Assembly (NCBI RefSeq): GCF_001748145.1 | Contig: NZ_BCQA01000001.1 | Span: 1,302,001-1,366,000 of the forward strand | Direction of reading: 5' to 3' | Length of the DNA: 64,000 nucleotides | Origin: Bosea sp. BIWAKO-01 | Lineage (GTDB): Bacteria; Pseudomonadota; Alphaproteobacteria; Rhizobiales; Beijerinckiaceae | Shown: positions 9,088 to 18,336 of the stretch, piece by piece | Position numbering within the stretch: position 1 is the stretch's first letter | Layout of the letters: each line of letters starts with the position of its first letter | Made by a program: the position numbers and the translations under genes | The notes under the pieces: generated by a model | The model's database searches: none | Told to the model about the DNA's origin: nothing | Seen by the model: only the letters and a program-made list of their open reading frames with translations

Positions 9088-10173
9088 TCAGGTGCGCCAG
9101 CGCAAACGCTCGGGTGCCAACGTATTCTGAAATGCCACGCCCGTGCGCCGGGCCGCGGCATAGTCACGCTTCAGCCGGAAATACCATTGCGCCAGCCGGT
9201 CAGCCTGACCCATCAGCAGCATTGTCGGCTTGCGCTCGAGACCCTGCTGGGCAAGTTCCAGAATATCCTGGTCCTGACGCAGAAAGGCCCGGGCCGCCCA
9301 GCGGATCGGCAGGGCCAGCGGCGCCAGTTGCGGCAGGTCGGAGAGCAGCACATTCGTCAGCAGCGTCCGCTTCGCATCGATCGGCGTCGCGAAGGTCGCG
9401 TTGACGATGGTACGGTTGCCCACCGTGATCCGCTCGATCCGTTGTCCCGGCAACAGGAAATCCACTTCGGTCTGCGGCCGGCCGAGCAACCGATAGCCCC
9501 TGGAGTTCGCCGCCGCCGTATGGGCCGTCATCCGGAAGCCAAATGGCAGAGGGGCGAAGTCCTTGGACTTCTCCCGCGCCGTCGCGGTTGGCCGCCACCA
9601 CCAGGAATTATGGACGTAGCCGACATGGCCAGGGTCGATCAGGCTGAGCACGCATAGATCGTAGGAGGCCTCGACCAGCACGGAAACGGCGACGCGGCAC
9701 CGCGGTACGCGCCGCGGTATCAGCTCGGGAACCGGCGGGGCCTCGGCCGGCTGCGAGCCCAGATAGACCCAGATGATGCCGTCCGCCTCTCGCACCGGAA
9801 AGCCCTGGACTCTGACCTGCCCGGGATCGGTCGCATCATCATGAACCAGGGTCGGCATGGCCAGGCACTGTCCGTCCGTGCCAAAGCGCCAGCCATGGAA
9901 GGGACATGTGAGAGCCACCCCGTCGAACTGTCCTTGCGATAGCGGCGCGCCCCGATGCGGGCAACGATCACGCAAGGCGAAGACCTCACCGCTGCGTCTG
10001 CGACCGATCACGATCTGTTCGCCAAGGATCGTCACGCTCTCGCGGGCGCCGGGAGCGAGCCGTCCCTTGCTCTTGGCGCAGTACCACGCTTCGCGGGGCG
10101 GCTCGCGAAACTCGCTGGCCGCCGGCATCACCTGCGCCACAACATCGATCGGCGGGATCACTGAAACAGTCAT
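9088..10173 (-). CDS. Rieske 2Fe-2S aromatic ring-hydroxylating oxygenase, alpha-subunit type
   Basis: 361 residues. The Rieske cluster ligands are Cys71, His73 (CPHRG) and Cys90, His93 (CPFHGW). The catalytic domain carries DPGHVGYVH, giving His183 and His188 as likely mononuclear iron ligands. This size and layout match the one-component oxygenases of the VanA/phenylpropionate dioxygenase-like group, which hydroxylate or demethylate aromatic or other ring substrates using electrons from a separate reductase. No reductase or ferredoxin gene lies nearby. The substrate is unknown. Confidence 0.87.
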   Translation of the reverse strand: MTVSVIPPIDVVAQVMPAASEFREPPREAWYCAKSKGRLAPGARESVTILGEQIVIGRRRSGEVFALRDRCPHRGAPLSQGQFDGVALTCPFHGWRFGTDGQCLAMPTLVHDDATDPGQVRVQGFPVREADGIIWVYLGSQPAEAPPVPELIPRRVPRCRVAVSVLVEASYDLCVLSLIDPGHVGYVHNSWWWRPTATAREKSKDFAPLPFGFRMTAHTAAANSRGYRLLGRPQTEVDFLLPGQRIERITVGNRTIVNATFATPIDAKRTLLTNVLLSDLPQLAPLALPIRWAARAFLRQDQDILELAQQGLERKPTMLLMGQADRLAQWYFRLKRDYAAARRTGVAFQNTLAPERLRWRT

Positions 10174-10361
10174 TCGGGACCTTGGGTATCCTATGCCGCG
10201 CCGAAGGCTGGCGGCTCAGGCTCAAGGTCGACCTGGGGATTGCCGGTGCATTGCAGGCTGGTGTCGACACGCACTGTCGCGCTCGGGATGCCGGTTCGGA
10301 TGCGCCCAAGGACACTCGCGCCGGCGCAGCCAGGCCGCGCAGATGCAGTGGCTGAGCGTGC

Positions 10362-10607
10362 TCACGGCTTGTCGACGATCCAGGTATGGGGCCGATCGCT
10401 GCCCTGCGCGAGTTCCTCGTGCCAGTCGCCCCGGGCATCCTGGTAGACGATCCCGTCGGTGACGCCGGGTCGCTTCTGCCGGGCAGCCGCCTTGTTGGCC
10501 GCCTTGAGCGCAGCGTCATGCGACCGGAAGGTCTCGGACAGCGCACCGCCGACCTTGTAGGCCCAGCCGCCATCGTGCTCGACGATCTCGTACTTCACCA
10601 TGACCAT
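10362..10607 (-). CDS. DUF2188 domain protein
   Basis: 81 residues. The sequence reads as the small DUF2188 fold: HDGGWAYKVGG, then a segment with ALKAANKAAARQ, and a C-terminal strand pair ending HTWIVDKP. Members are small cytosolic proteins with no known activity. GGAGG lies just before the ATG at 10607, which decides the start; a longer frame reaching 10703 has no such site. Gene order places it after fabI on the same strand, about 107 bases downstream. Confidence 0.75.
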   Translation of the reverse strand: MVMVKYEIVEHDGGWAYKVGGALSETFRSHDAALKAANKAAARQKRPGVTDGIVYQDARGDWHEELAQGSDRPHTWIVDKP

Positions 10608-10714
10608 GGCCGTCCTCCGAGGATCACAAGCGGAACCGCCGGACGCCCCTCGGGTTCCACCGCCTCGAAGATAATCCGAGCCGGCCCGATGATGAAGACC
10701 CAAATCGGCTTCGG

Positions 10715-11548
10715 CTACTCGCCGTTACCGCTATCAGCCGCGCGCAAACCTTCGAGCACCGGCATCGAGGTGACGTGATAGCCGGCATCGACGTGATGAA
10801 CGTCACCGGTCACGCCGCCCGACAGATCCGACAGGTAATACAACGCCGAGCCCCCGATCTCCTCGAGCGTCACCGACTTGCGCAAGGGCGAATTGGCCCG
10901 CTGCCATGAATACATGGCGCGCGCATCCGAAATGCCGGCGCCGGCGAGCGTACGCACCGGCCCGGGCGAGAGTGCGTTGACGCGGATGCCGCGCGGACCG
11001 AAATCGGCGGCGAGATAGCGCATGCTGGCCTCGAGAGCCGCCTTGGCCACACCCATGACATTGTAGTTCGGCATCACCCGCGTCGATCCGCCATAGGTCA
11101 GCGTGATCATGCTGCCGCCTCTGGGCATGCGCTCGGCGGCGCGCTTGGCGGCTTCCGTGAAGGAGAAGCAGGAGATCACCATGGTCCGCGAGAAATTCTC
11201 GCGGCTGGTGTCGGCATAGAGGCCCTTGAGCTCGTTCTTGTCGGAGAAGCCGATGGCGTGAACGATGAAATCGAGCGTGTTGCGCTCGGGATCACCACCC
11301 CAGGCCTCGTCGATCGCAGCGAAGGCGCCATCGACGCTTGCGATATCCTCGACATCGCAAGGCAGGACCAGCTTCGATCCGATGCTCTCCGCCAGCGGCT
11401 TCACACGCTTGCCGAGCGCTTCGCCCTGATAGGTGAAGGCCATCTCGGCGCCATGGGCGTGGAGGGTCCGCGCAATGCCCCAGGCGATGGAGTTCTGGTT
11501 GGCGACGCCCATGACGAGGCCGCGCTTGTTATGCATCAAGGGGAGCAT
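10715..11548 (-). CDS. fabI: Enoyl-[acyl-carrier-protein] reductase (NADH)
   Basis: 277 residues, SDR-fold FabI. It reduces trans-2-enoyl-ACP in the last step of fatty acid elongation. The FabI pattern of a first tyrosine ten residues before the catalytic Tyr-x6-Lys is present (Tyr152, Tyr162, Lys169 in NYNVMGVAK). The glycine-poor nucleotide motif GVANQNSIAWGIA at the N-terminus is also FabI-specific. The ribosome binding site is weak. It lies 77 bases after the DUF3303 gene in the fabA-fabB-DUF3303-fabI series. Confidence 0.96.
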   Translation of the reverse strand: MLPLMHNKRGLVMGVANQNSIAWGIARTLHAHGAEMAFTYQGEALGKRVKPLAESIGSKLVLPCDVEDIASVDGAFAAIDEAWGGDPERNTLDFIVHAIGFSDKNELKGLYADTSRENFSRTMVISCFSFTEAAKRAAERMPRGGSMITLTYGGSTRVMPNYNVMGVAKAALEASMRYLAADFGPRGIRVNALSPGPVRTLAGAGISDARAMYSWQRANSPLRKSVTLEEIGGSALYYLSDLSGGVTGDVHHVDAGYHVTSMPVLEGLRAADSGNGE

Positions 11549-11625
11549 GGGATGACTCTACTCGGGTCTTGGAAGGGTGCTTAAGCAGGAAAAAGACTGG
11601 ATCAGACGGGTCGGCTTGGCTCTTG

Positions 11626-11898
11626 CTACAGATGTTTGGCGATGGCCGCGGCCGTCGCCTTGGAAGATGCCAGCGGCACGATCTCGAAGCGGGCGAGATC
11701 GCTCCATTCCAGCACCCATTCCTGCAGCACCGCGACATCGTCGCATTCCATCACCTGGAAGCAACGCGCCAGATCCGCCTGGATCCAGCTGTCCACATAG
11801 CGCAGGCCATCGGGCATCATGCGGCCACGCTCGTGGAAGCGACGATAGATGTCCTTCACTCGCGCCTGGTCGAAATGCTCGATGACCATGAACAGCAT
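11626..11898 (-). CDS. DUF3303 domain protein inside the fab operon
   Basis: 90 residues. The opening MLFMVIEHF and the GRMMPDGLRYVDSW segment are characteristic of DUF3303, a small ferredoxin-like (dimeric alpha-beta barrel style) family without known function. It starts only six bases after the fabB stop, and the GGAGG that could serve it lies inside the last fabB codons, so its translation is probably coupled to fabB. Its position between fabB and fabI suggests co-expression with unsaturated fatty acid synthesis; a direct role there is inference. Confidence 0.8.
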   Translation of the reverse strand: MLFMVIEHFDQARVKDIYRRFHERGRMMPDGLRYVDSWIQADLARCFQVMECDDVAVLQEWVLEWSDLARFEIVPLASSKATAAAIAKHL

Positions 11899-11904
11899 GG
11901 AGGC

Positions 11905-13131
11905 TCAGACCTCCAGCCGCTTCATCACGATGGTCGCATTCGTTCCGCCGAAGCCGAAGGAATTCGAGAGCACGCAACCAAGGCCGGCATTGTCGATGCG
12001 CTTGCGCACGATCGGCATGTCGGCAAAGGCGGGATCGAGCTCCTCGATATGGGCGCTCTCGCAGATGAAATCGTTATTGAGCATCAGGAGCGAATAGATC
12101 GCCTCCTGAACGCCGGTCGCGCCCAGCGAATGGCCGGTCAGCGACTTTGTCGCCGAGATCGGCGGGCTCTTCTCGCCGGCGCCGAAGACCTCGCGGATCG
12201 CCTCGATCTCCTTGGCATCGCCGACCGGGGTCGAGGTGCCATGAGGGTTGATGTAGTCGACCTTGGCCTTCACGCCCTGCAGAGCCATCCTCATGCAGCG
12301 CACCGCGCCCTCGCCGGAGGGGGCTACCATGTCGTAACCGTCCGACGTCGCGCCATAGCCGACGATCTCGCCATAGATGCGCGCGCCGCGCGCCTTGGCG
12401 TGTTCCAGTTCCTCGAGCACGACCACGCCGGCGCCACCGGCGATGACGAAGCCGTCGCGCCTGACGTCATAGGCGCGCGACGCCCGTGACGGCGTCTCGT
12501 TGAAGTCGGTCGACATGGCGCCCATGGCGTCGAACAGGACGGAGAGCGTCCAGTCCAGTTCCTCGCAGCCACCAGCGAAGATCACATCCTGCTTGCCCCA
12601 CTGGATCAGCTCATAGGCATTGCCGATGCAGTGGTTCGACGTCGCGCAGGCCGAGGAGATCGAGTAGTTCACGCCCTTGATCTTGAACCAGGTCGCAAGC
12701 GTAGCCGACGCGGTCGAGGACATGCCCTTGGGCACCGCAAACGGGCCGACCTTCTTGGACGATCCGCTTTCGCGCGCCTTGTCATAGGCGTCGATCAGGG
12801 CGCGGGTCGAGGGACCGCCCGAGCCCATGACGATGCCGGTGCGCTCATGGCTGATCTCGCCGGCCTCGAGGCCGGCATCCGCAATCGCCTGCTCCATGGC
12901 GACATGGTTCCAGGCGGAACCGCCACCATGGAAGCGCATGGCGCGACGGTCGACCACGCTGGCGGCGTCGAGCGTCGGAACGCCGCCGACGCGGCTGCGG
13001 AAACCATGCTCCGCAAATTCTGGCATGAAGGCGATGCCGGATTTGGCCTCGTGCAGCGAGGACAGCACTTCCTGCGTATTGTTGCCGATGGACGAGACAA
13101 TGCCCATCCCTGTGACCACAACGCGTCTCAT
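11905..13131 (-). CDS. fabB: 3-oxoacyl-[acyl-carrier-protein] synthase I
   Basis: 408 residues. Condenses malonyl-ACP with acyl-ACP and, with FabA, sets the unsaturated fatty acid branch. The catalytic triad is visible: Cys162 in SSACATSNH, His297 in [11 protein letters not shown] and His334 in [14 protein letters not shown] lies about eight bases before the start. It follows fabA by 118 bases on the same strand; the FabA-FabB pairing supports FabB rather than FabF. Confidence 0.96.
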   Translation of the reverse strand: MRRVVVTGMGIVSSIGNNTQEVLSSLHEAKSGIAFMPEFAEHGFRSRVGGVPTLDAASVVDRRAMRFHGGGSAWNHVAMEQAIADAGLEAGEISHERTGIVMGSGGPSTRALIDAYDKARESGSSKKVGPFAVPKGMSSTASATLATWFKIKGVNYSISSACATSNHCIGNAYELIQWGKQDVIFAGGCEELDWTLSVLFDAMGAMSTDFNETPSRASRAYDVRRDGFVIAGGAGVVVLEELEHAKARGARIYGEIVGYGATSDGYDMVAPSGEGAVRCMRMALQGVKAKVDYINPHGTSTPVGDAKEIEAIREVFGAGEKSPPISATKSLTGHSLGATGVQEAIYSLLMLNNDFICESAHIEELDPAFADMPIVRKRIDNAGLGCVLSNSFGFGGTNATIVMKRLEV

Positions 13132-13249
13132 GCTCGTTTCTCCGGCTTTCTCGTCACGGACCGGACCTCGCGGAGATCCGGTCTATCTTCTCAATCACGC
13201 GCAGATGGACCGCTCAGACGGCGAGCGCAAGGCCGGTGCGCGGTTTTAC

Positions 13250-13762
13250 TCAAGCGCCTTCAGGCTTGAACAAGCCAACGCGCATGTCTGAGACCGTATA
13301 GATTCGCTTGCCATCGGCCTCCAGCCAACCGTCGGCAATGCCGAGCACAAGCTTGGACTTGAAGACCCGCTTGAATTCGACGCCATAGACGACCTGCTTG
13401 ACGCTGGGCAGAACCTGGTCCGCGAATTTCACCTCGCCGACGCCAAGTGCCCTTCCCCGGCCCGGCAGCCCGAGCCAGCCGAGGAAAAAGCCGGTAAGCT
13501 GCCAGAGCGCATCGAGCCCGAGGCAGCCCGGCATCACCGGGTCGCCCTTGAAATGGCAATCGAAGAACCAGAGATCCGGCCTGACATCGAATTCGGCGCG
13601 CACGAAGCCCTTGCCATGAGGACCACCATTCTCGGCGATCTCGGTGATGCGGTCGAACATCAGCATCGGCGGCAGCGGCAACTGCGCATTGCCAGGTCCG
13701 AACAGTTCCCCGCGACCGCAGCTGAGGATCTCCTCGTAGCTGAATGACGACTGACGCTCCAT
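13250..13762 (-). CDS. fabA: 3-hydroxydecanoyl-[acyl-carrier-protein] dehydratase/isomerase
   Basis: 170 residues, the normal length. FabA dehydrates 3-hydroxydecanoyl-ACP and isomerises the trans-2 to the cis-3 enoyl product. The active-site residues fall at His70 ([13 protein letters not shown]) and Asp84, the same numbers as in E. coli FabA. The ATG at 13762 follows GGAGCGGGG; a longer frame to 13846 has no support. First gene of the fab operon, separated from irr by the LysE gene. Confidence 0.97.
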   Translation of the reverse strand: MERQSSFSYEEILSCGRGELFGPGNAQLPLPPMLMFDRITEIAENGGPHGKGFVRAEFDVRPDLWFFDCHFKGDPVMPGCLGLDALWQLTGFFLGWLGLPGRGRALGVGEVKFADQVLPSVKQVVYGVEFKRVFKSKLVLGIADGWLEADGKRIYTVSDMRVGLFKPEGA

Positions 13763-13903
13763 ACTGCCCCGCTCCGTATCGACCGCTTGGCCAAGCCTTA
13801 TCCGGCATTGGCGATGGTCATGTGCTCTCGGAGCCGTGCGTAACACGGGCCTGCGCCGAAACGAAAGGGCGCAACCCGGGTCTTTCGCCCGAAAGATCGG
13901 CGA

Positions 13904-14539
13904 TCACGGGCTGCGCAAGCCTTGCCAGGCCGTCATGACGGCCACCAGAACGAGCAGCGCACCGACCGCACGACCCACCAGCATGGTTGCCTGGCGGTTG
14001 CCCGCAAGCACCGTGCGGCTGCCTGCCGCAGCGAGTGCGAGCGAGCCGTAGACCGCAAATTGCGTCCCGGCGATGATCAGGCTCAGGATCGCGGCCTGCA
14101 ACCAGATCGCGCCGGCCTCCGGCCTCAGGAACTGTGGAAAGACGGCCAACATGAAAAGATAGGCTTTCGGATTCAGCAGATTGGTCAAGGCCCCCTGCCG
14201 GAACGCCGTCCAGCCATTGCGGCGCCGCGTCTCCAGGACCGGCGCAAAGGACGCGCCGCCGCGCAGCAACGCAAGGCCGATCCATGCGATATAGGCCGAA
14301 CCCAGCAGCAGCATGACGTCGAAGGCCATCGGCACGAGCCGAAGCACCGCACTCACGCCCAGGACACCCACCACGACATGGCAGATGCCGGCCGCGATCA
14401 CTCCCGCCGTCGCATAGAGGCCCGAGCGGCGCCCGCCGGCGAGCGCGTTCGCCAGGACGAAAGCCATATCCATGCCCGGCACGATGACGATGCCGAAAAC
14501 CAGACTGAAGAAGAGCCAGAGATGTGCGGTCTCGGACAT
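13904..14539 (-). CDS. LysE family translocator
   Basis: 211 residues with about six hydrophobic segments, the LysE/RhtB architecture of small inner-membrane exporters of amino acids and derivatives. The motif PGMDMAFVLANAL near residue 20 and the stretch NLLNPKAYLFMLAVFPQF in the middle are family signatures. GGAGG precedes the ATG at 14539, ten codons inside the longest frame. Divergent from irr. The exported substrate cannot be told from sequence. Confidence 0.9.
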   Translation of the reverse strand: MSETAHLWLFFSLVFGIVIVPGMDMAFVLANALAGGRRSGLYATAGVIAAGICHVVVGVLGVSAVLRLVPMAFDVMLLLGSAYIAWIGLALLRGGASFAPVLETRRRNGWTAFRQGALTNLLNPKAYLFMLAVFPQFLRPEAGAIWLQAAILSLIIAGTQFAVYGSLALAAAGSRTVLAGNRQATMLVGRAVGALLVLVAVMTAWQGLRSP

Positions 14540-14710
14540 GGCAGCCTCCGAACCATCCGCCGCGATCATGCGTGGAGAGGGGCCCGAATCCTGTCAGGAG
14601 GCTGGCGGAAGCTTGCGAGCGCCGAAGCAAGGCCTTACATCTCATCTAAACTAGGCGCCGCATCATCGTGACACGGCGATCACTGCAGACCAGAAAGACC
14701 GAGCCTGCGC

Positions 14711-15175
14711 ATGAGCGATCTGATCTCCCAGAACCAGGGCTACGGATCGAGCGATCGGCAGGGCTGTCCGTTCCATGACGTACGCCAGCGGCTGCGCCGC
14801 GTCGGGCTTCGTCCGACACGGCAGCGCGTTTCGCTCGGTTGGCTGCTGTTCGCCAAGGGCGACCGGCACGTCAACGCCGAGATGCTCTATGAGGAAGCGA
14901 TGAAGGCGCGCGTGCCGGTGTCGCTTGCGACCGTCTACAATACGCTGCACCAGTTTACCCAGGCCGGCCTGCTGCGCGAGCTCGCGATCGACGGCGCCAA
15001 GACCTTTTTCGACACGGACAATAGCGACCACCATCATTTCGTGGTCGATGGCGAGAATACGGTGATCGATATTCCAGCCTCGGCAGTCGACGTCGCTGCG
15101 CTGCCGGAGCCTCCGACCGGTTACGAAATCGCCCGCGTCGATGTCGTCGTGCGTCTGCGCAAGATCGCCGGCTGA
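14711..15175 (+). CDS. irr: Fur-family iron response regulator Irr
   Basis: 154 residues. Irr is the rhizobial-type haem-sensing repressor/activator that controls haem synthesis and iron genes. The winged-helix core LRPTRQRVSLGWLLFAKG and VSLATVYNTLHQF is present. It carries the haem regulatory motif GCPFHD (Cys19-Pro20), which in Bradyrhizobium Irr (GCPWHD) drives haem-dependent degradation. The second haem-binding histidine cluster is His107-His109 (DHHHF). This combination separates it from Fur and Zur. Confidence 0.95.
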   Translation: MSDLISQNQGYGSSDRQGCPFHDVRQRLRRVGLRPTRQRVSLGWLLFAKGDRHVNAEMLYEEAMKARVPVSLATVYNTLHQFTQAGLLRELAIDGAKTFFDTDNSDHHHFVVDGENTVIDIPASAVDVAALPEPPTGYEIARVDVVVRLRKIAG

Positions 15176-15257
15176 CGCAACGCGTCCAGCCTTCACTCAC
15201 AGCACCCCTGCTGCGCGCCCTCTGCGCGGGCGTTGTCGCGTCGAGAGGAGACCACGC

Positions 15258-16037
15258 GTGAGCCATGAACCGAGCAAGGCCCTGATCTCCCGCCGCAGCC
15301 TGACCGGCCTCGTGGCCCTGGCGCTGGTCACTCCCGCCGGAAGCGCGATCGCCGCGCCGACGACATTGCGCGGAACGGTCTTCTTCCGCGAGCGCATCGC
15401 GCTGCCACGGACGGCAATCGTCGAAGTCCGCCTGCTCGATGTCTCGCTGGCCGACGCGCCCGCCAAGACGATTGCCGAGACACGCCTTCGGGCGCACCGC
15501 AATCCGATCCGTTACACGCTGCGCTTCGACCGCGCGCTGATCGAGCCGCGTCGGACCTATGCCCTGCAGGCGCGCATCACAGATGGCGAGCGCCTGCTGT
15601 TCATCAACACGACCCGCCACACCGTCTTCGACGGCGGCCGCAACAACACGACGATCCGGGTCGAACACGTCGCCCGCGACCAGGCGGCAGCGCCGCGATC
15701 AGCCACTCCCGTCGGGCGTTGGCTCGCCGAGGATATTCGCGGCGGCGGCGTGATGGACCGGCTGCAATCGGTGCTTGAGCTCGCGGCGGACGGCAAGGTC
15801 AGTGGCACGGGCGGCTGCAACCGCATGAGCGGCAGCGCGACGATCAGCGGGGCCCAGATCGCCTTCGGCCCGCTCGCCTCCACGCGCATGGCCTGCACGC
15901 CGGCTGCGATGAATCAGGAAAGCAAGTTCTTCGCAACGCTGGAAGCCGCTCGCGGCTGGCGCATCGACCAGCGGCAGGACAAGCTCGTTCTGCTGGATGC
16001 GGGCGGCTCGCCGATCATGCGTCTCGCCAGGATGTAG
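15258..16037 (+). CDS. YbaY-type plus META domain exported protein
   Basis: 259 residues. The GTG at 15258 follows GAGAGGAG at ideal spacing. An N-terminal signal peptide (about residues 10-34) starts with SRRSLTG, a possible twin-arginine motif. Residues of about 36-135 match the YbaY/YscW beta-sandwich (RGTVFFRERIALP, AVVEVRLLD-like strands). The C-terminal part is a META/HslJ domain: SVLELAADGKVSGTGGCNRM and FGPLASTRMACTP. Both domain types sit in the periplasm or outer-membrane lipoproteins; no lipobox cysteine was seen. Function unknown. Convergent with the SH3 gene, 12 bases apart. Confidence 0.8.
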   Translation: MSHEPSKALISRRSLTGLVALALVTPAGSAIAAPTTLRGTVFFRERIALPRTAIVEVRLLDVSLADAPAKTIAETRLRAHRNPIRYTLRFDRALIEPRRTYALQARITDGERLLFINTTRHTVFDGGRNNTTIRVEHVARDQAAAPRSATPVGRWLAEDIRGGGVMDRLQSVLELAADGKVSGTGGCNRMSGSATISGAQIAFGPLASTRMACTPAAMNQESKFFATLEAARGWRIDQRQDKLVLLDAGGSPIMRLARM

Positions 16038-16049
16038 CGCGAAACGGGA

Positions 16050-16586
16050 TCAGTCGACCTTCTCGTTCGGATAGACCCCCCAGAGACGCTCCTGCTTGAT
16101 ATAGCCGTTCATCTTGGCGACGCCGACACGGCACCAGGAATTCGCGCAGTTCACCACATTGACAATCACGCCCGGCTGCAGGCGGGCGGTCACGGCCGAT
16201 CCGGCGTCGGCGCTCGCATGAAGCGTGAAGACCTCGTCCTTGACCTTCGACCAGGGGGCGACAAGGGCCGTGCGCCGGCCCGAGAGCAGGCTGTGCAACA
16301 CCCAGCCCTCCGAGCCGTCGGCATCGCGCACGCGCCGCCAGGTCTCGAATTCGGCGGTGATCTCGACGGGCAGACCGGCACGCTGGAACACCCAGCTCGT
16401 GCGATGCTCCTTGGAGGGGCCTTCGCGCAGATTCACCCGGTCCGACTTCAGACTGACATAGCGTGGGATCGGCAGCCCGGTCACCGAACCGGCCGTCATG
16501 TCCTGGGCGAGAACAGCCGAGCCTGAGCCGAGATTTGCGAGCATTGCCGCCGCCAAAACCAGGCTCCGCATCATCAGACCGCTCAT
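16050..16586 (-). CDS. Exported SH3 domain protein
   Basis: 178 residues. A signal peptide (about residues 4-28, ending SAVLAQ) is followed by two bacterial SH3-like segments, SDRVNLREGPSKEHRTSWVF with EGWVLHSLLSGRR, and a second copy around LQPGVIVNVVNCANSWCRVG. The cysteine pair NCANSWC is typical of this group. Probably periplasmic and cell-wall associated, exact role unknown. The start at 16586 (MSGLMMRS) has GGAG eight bases before it; a longer frame to 16622 lacks a site. Confidence 0.82.
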   Translation of the reverse strand: MSGLMMRSLVLAAAMLANLGSGSAVLAQDMTAGSVTGLPIPRYVSLKSDRVNLREGPSKEHRTSWVFQRAGLPVEITAEFETWRRVRDADGSEGWVLHSLLSGRRTALVAPWSKVKDEVFTLHASADAGSAVTARLQPGVIVNVVNCANSWCRVGVAKMNGYIKQERLWGVYPNEKVD

Positions 16587-16786
16587 CCGCACCATCTCCG
16601 CATCATGTTCGTGCTCCGCCATGGTCCGGGTACCCGGCGAAGGGTCATGTTGTCATCCGACGCGCCGCCTTCTAGACACGAACCAGCGCGTGAACACGTC
16701 GTTCTCATTCCTGATACGCCTTAGTTAATGGCGGGTTGAGGCGGAACGGCGGCGTTGTCGCAGGGCTGCGGGGAGAGGAGCCGTCA

Positions 16787-17782
16787 ATGACGAAGAAGAA
16801 GCCGCTGGTCGTGGTCACACGCAAGCTGCCCGCCGTCGTCGAAACGCGCATGCGCGAGCTGTTCGACGCCCGTCTCAATATCGACGACGCCCCGATGAGT
16901 CAGGCTGCGCTGGTCGAGGCGGTCAAGACCGCTGACGTGCTGGTTCCGACCGTGACCGACCGGATCGATGCCGCGATCATCGCCCAGGCAGGCGATCAGT
17001 TGCGCCTGATCGCCAATTTCGGCAATGGCGTCGACAATATCGATGTCGCCAGCGCCGTGCAGCGCGGCATCACCGTGACCAACACGCCAGGCGTGCTGAC
17101 CGACGACACGGCCGACATGACGATCGCCCTCATCCTGGCCGTGGCGCGACGGATTTCGGAGGGCGCCCGTATCATCTCGGACGATGAGTGGGGCGGCTGG
17201 TCGCCGACCTGGATGCTCGGCCGGCGCATCACCGGCAAACGTCTCGGCATTGTCGGCATGGGCCGGATCGGCCAGGCGGTGGCGAAGCGGGCCGCGGCCT
17301 TCGGCCTTTCGATCCATTATCACAACCGCCGGCGCGTCGATGCGCGCATCGAGGAGGCACTCGACGCGACCTACTGGGATTCGCTCGACCAGATGCTGGC
17401 GCGGATGGATATCGTGTCGATCAACTGCCCGCATACACCGGCGACCTATCACCTGCTCTCGGCCCGCCGCCTGAAGCTGATGAAGCCCGATGCCATCCTT
17501 GTGAACACGGCGCGCGGCGAAATCGTCGACGAGACGGCACTTGCACGCATGCTGGAAGCGGGCGAACTTTCCGGCGCCGGGCTCGACGTGTTCGAGCACG
17601 AGCCCGCCGTGAATCCGCGTCTGCTCAAACTGGCCCGCAGCCACAAGATCGTCGTGCTGCCCCATATGGGTTCGGCAACGCATGAAGGCCGGGCCGATAT
17701 GGGCGAGAAGGTCATCGTCAACATCAAGACCTTCATGGACGGCCACAAGCCGCCGGACCGCGTCCTGCCGAGCATGCTGTAA
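16787..17782 (+). CDS. D-2-hydroxyacid dehydrogenase (glyoxylate/hydroxypyruvate reductase type)
   Basis: 331 residues. NAD(P)-dependent reduction of 2-ketoacids such as glyoxylate or hydroxypyruvate. The Rossmann motif is GIVGMGRIGQA (residues 154-164). Catalytic residues are Arg243 (NTARGEIVDE), Glu272 (VFEHEP) and His293 (LPHMGSATHE). GAGAGGAG precedes the ATG at 16787. The glyoxylate reductase GyaR subgroup is the best fit; substrate preference is not certain. Confidence 0.88.
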   Translation: MTKKKPLVVVTRKLPAVVETRMRELFDARLNIDDAPMSQAALVEAVKTADVLVPTVTDRIDAAIIAQAGDQLRLIANFGNGVDNIDVASAVQRGITVTNTPGVLTDDTADMTIALILAVARRISEGARIISDDEWGGWSPTWMLGRRITGKRLGIVGMGRIGQAVAKRAAAFGLSIHYHNRRRVDARIEEALDATYWDSLDQMLARMDIVSINCPHTPATYHLLSARRLKLMKPDAILVNTARGEIVDETALARMLEAGELSGAGLDVFEHEPAVNPRLLKLARSHKIVVLPHMGSATHEGRADMGEKVIVNIKTFMDGHKPPDRVLPSML

Positions 17783-17787
17783 GCGAC

Positions 17788-17801
17788 GGCCCGGCCGGGC
17801 C
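17788..17801. terminator. Palindrome between convergent genes
   Basis: A 14-base perfect palindrome of only G and C lies five bases after the stop codon at 17782 and before the end of the convergent HxlR gene. It could form a short hairpin in either transcript. There is no T tract, so the terminator role is tentative. Confidence 0.3.
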
Positions 17802-17849
17802 AGAACAGCTCCCCCGGGACCGCCTTGGTCCACGCGATGGAATGCGACG

Positions 17850-18236
17850 TCAGGCTGCAGCAGTTCGCTCGGCGGGAGGAATCCGGCATTCCGACAGACT
17901 GGCGAGATCGTCGAGATCGGCCGCGTGCTTGCGCCCCCAGTCGCATAGGGACCGGATGATCGGCTCCAGGCTGAGCCCAAGCGCGGTCGCGGAATAATCC
18001 ACGCGCGGCGGCACTTGCTGAAAGATCTCGCGATGGACGAGCCCATGCTCCTCCATCTCGCGCAGTTGCTGGATCAGGACCTTCTGGCTGATCCGCGGCA
18101 TCTGCCCCTTCAACTCCGTGAGACGCCTCGGGTGATCGAAGAGCTGGTAGAGGATGATCGCCTTCCAGCGTCCCGCAATCACCTTCAGTGCGCGCTCGAC
18201 CGGCTGTACCGGCAGGCGCTTCATCGGATCGGCCAT
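17850..18236 (-). CDS. HxlR family transcriptional regulator
   Basis: 128 residues, single HxlR winged helix-turn-helix: ALKVIAGRWKAIILYQL, RRLTELKGQMPRISQKVLIQQLREME, and the wing REIFQQVPPRVDYSAT. GGAAGG precedes the ATG at 18236. HxlR proteins often sense quinones or aldehydes and control a divergent oxidoreductase. Here a quinone oxidoreductase starts 100 bases away on the other strand, so it probably controls that gene and itself. No cysteine lies in the N-terminal region used as redox sensor in some family members. Confidence 0.9.
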   Translation of the reverse strand: MADPMKRLPVQPVERALKVIAGRWKAIILYQLFDHPRRLTELKGQMPRISQKVLIQQLREMEEHGLVHREIFQQVPPRVDYSATALGLSLEPIIRSLCDWGRKHAADLDDLASLSECRIPPAERTAAA

Positions 18237-18336
18237 GGTTACCTTCCGGTCTGTTAGAGACAAATCGGTGTGTAGTCGCAGGACCGCATCATAGCCCAGA
18301 ACGCCCGGCAGGATCATTCACTGTCGCGAGGCGCCC

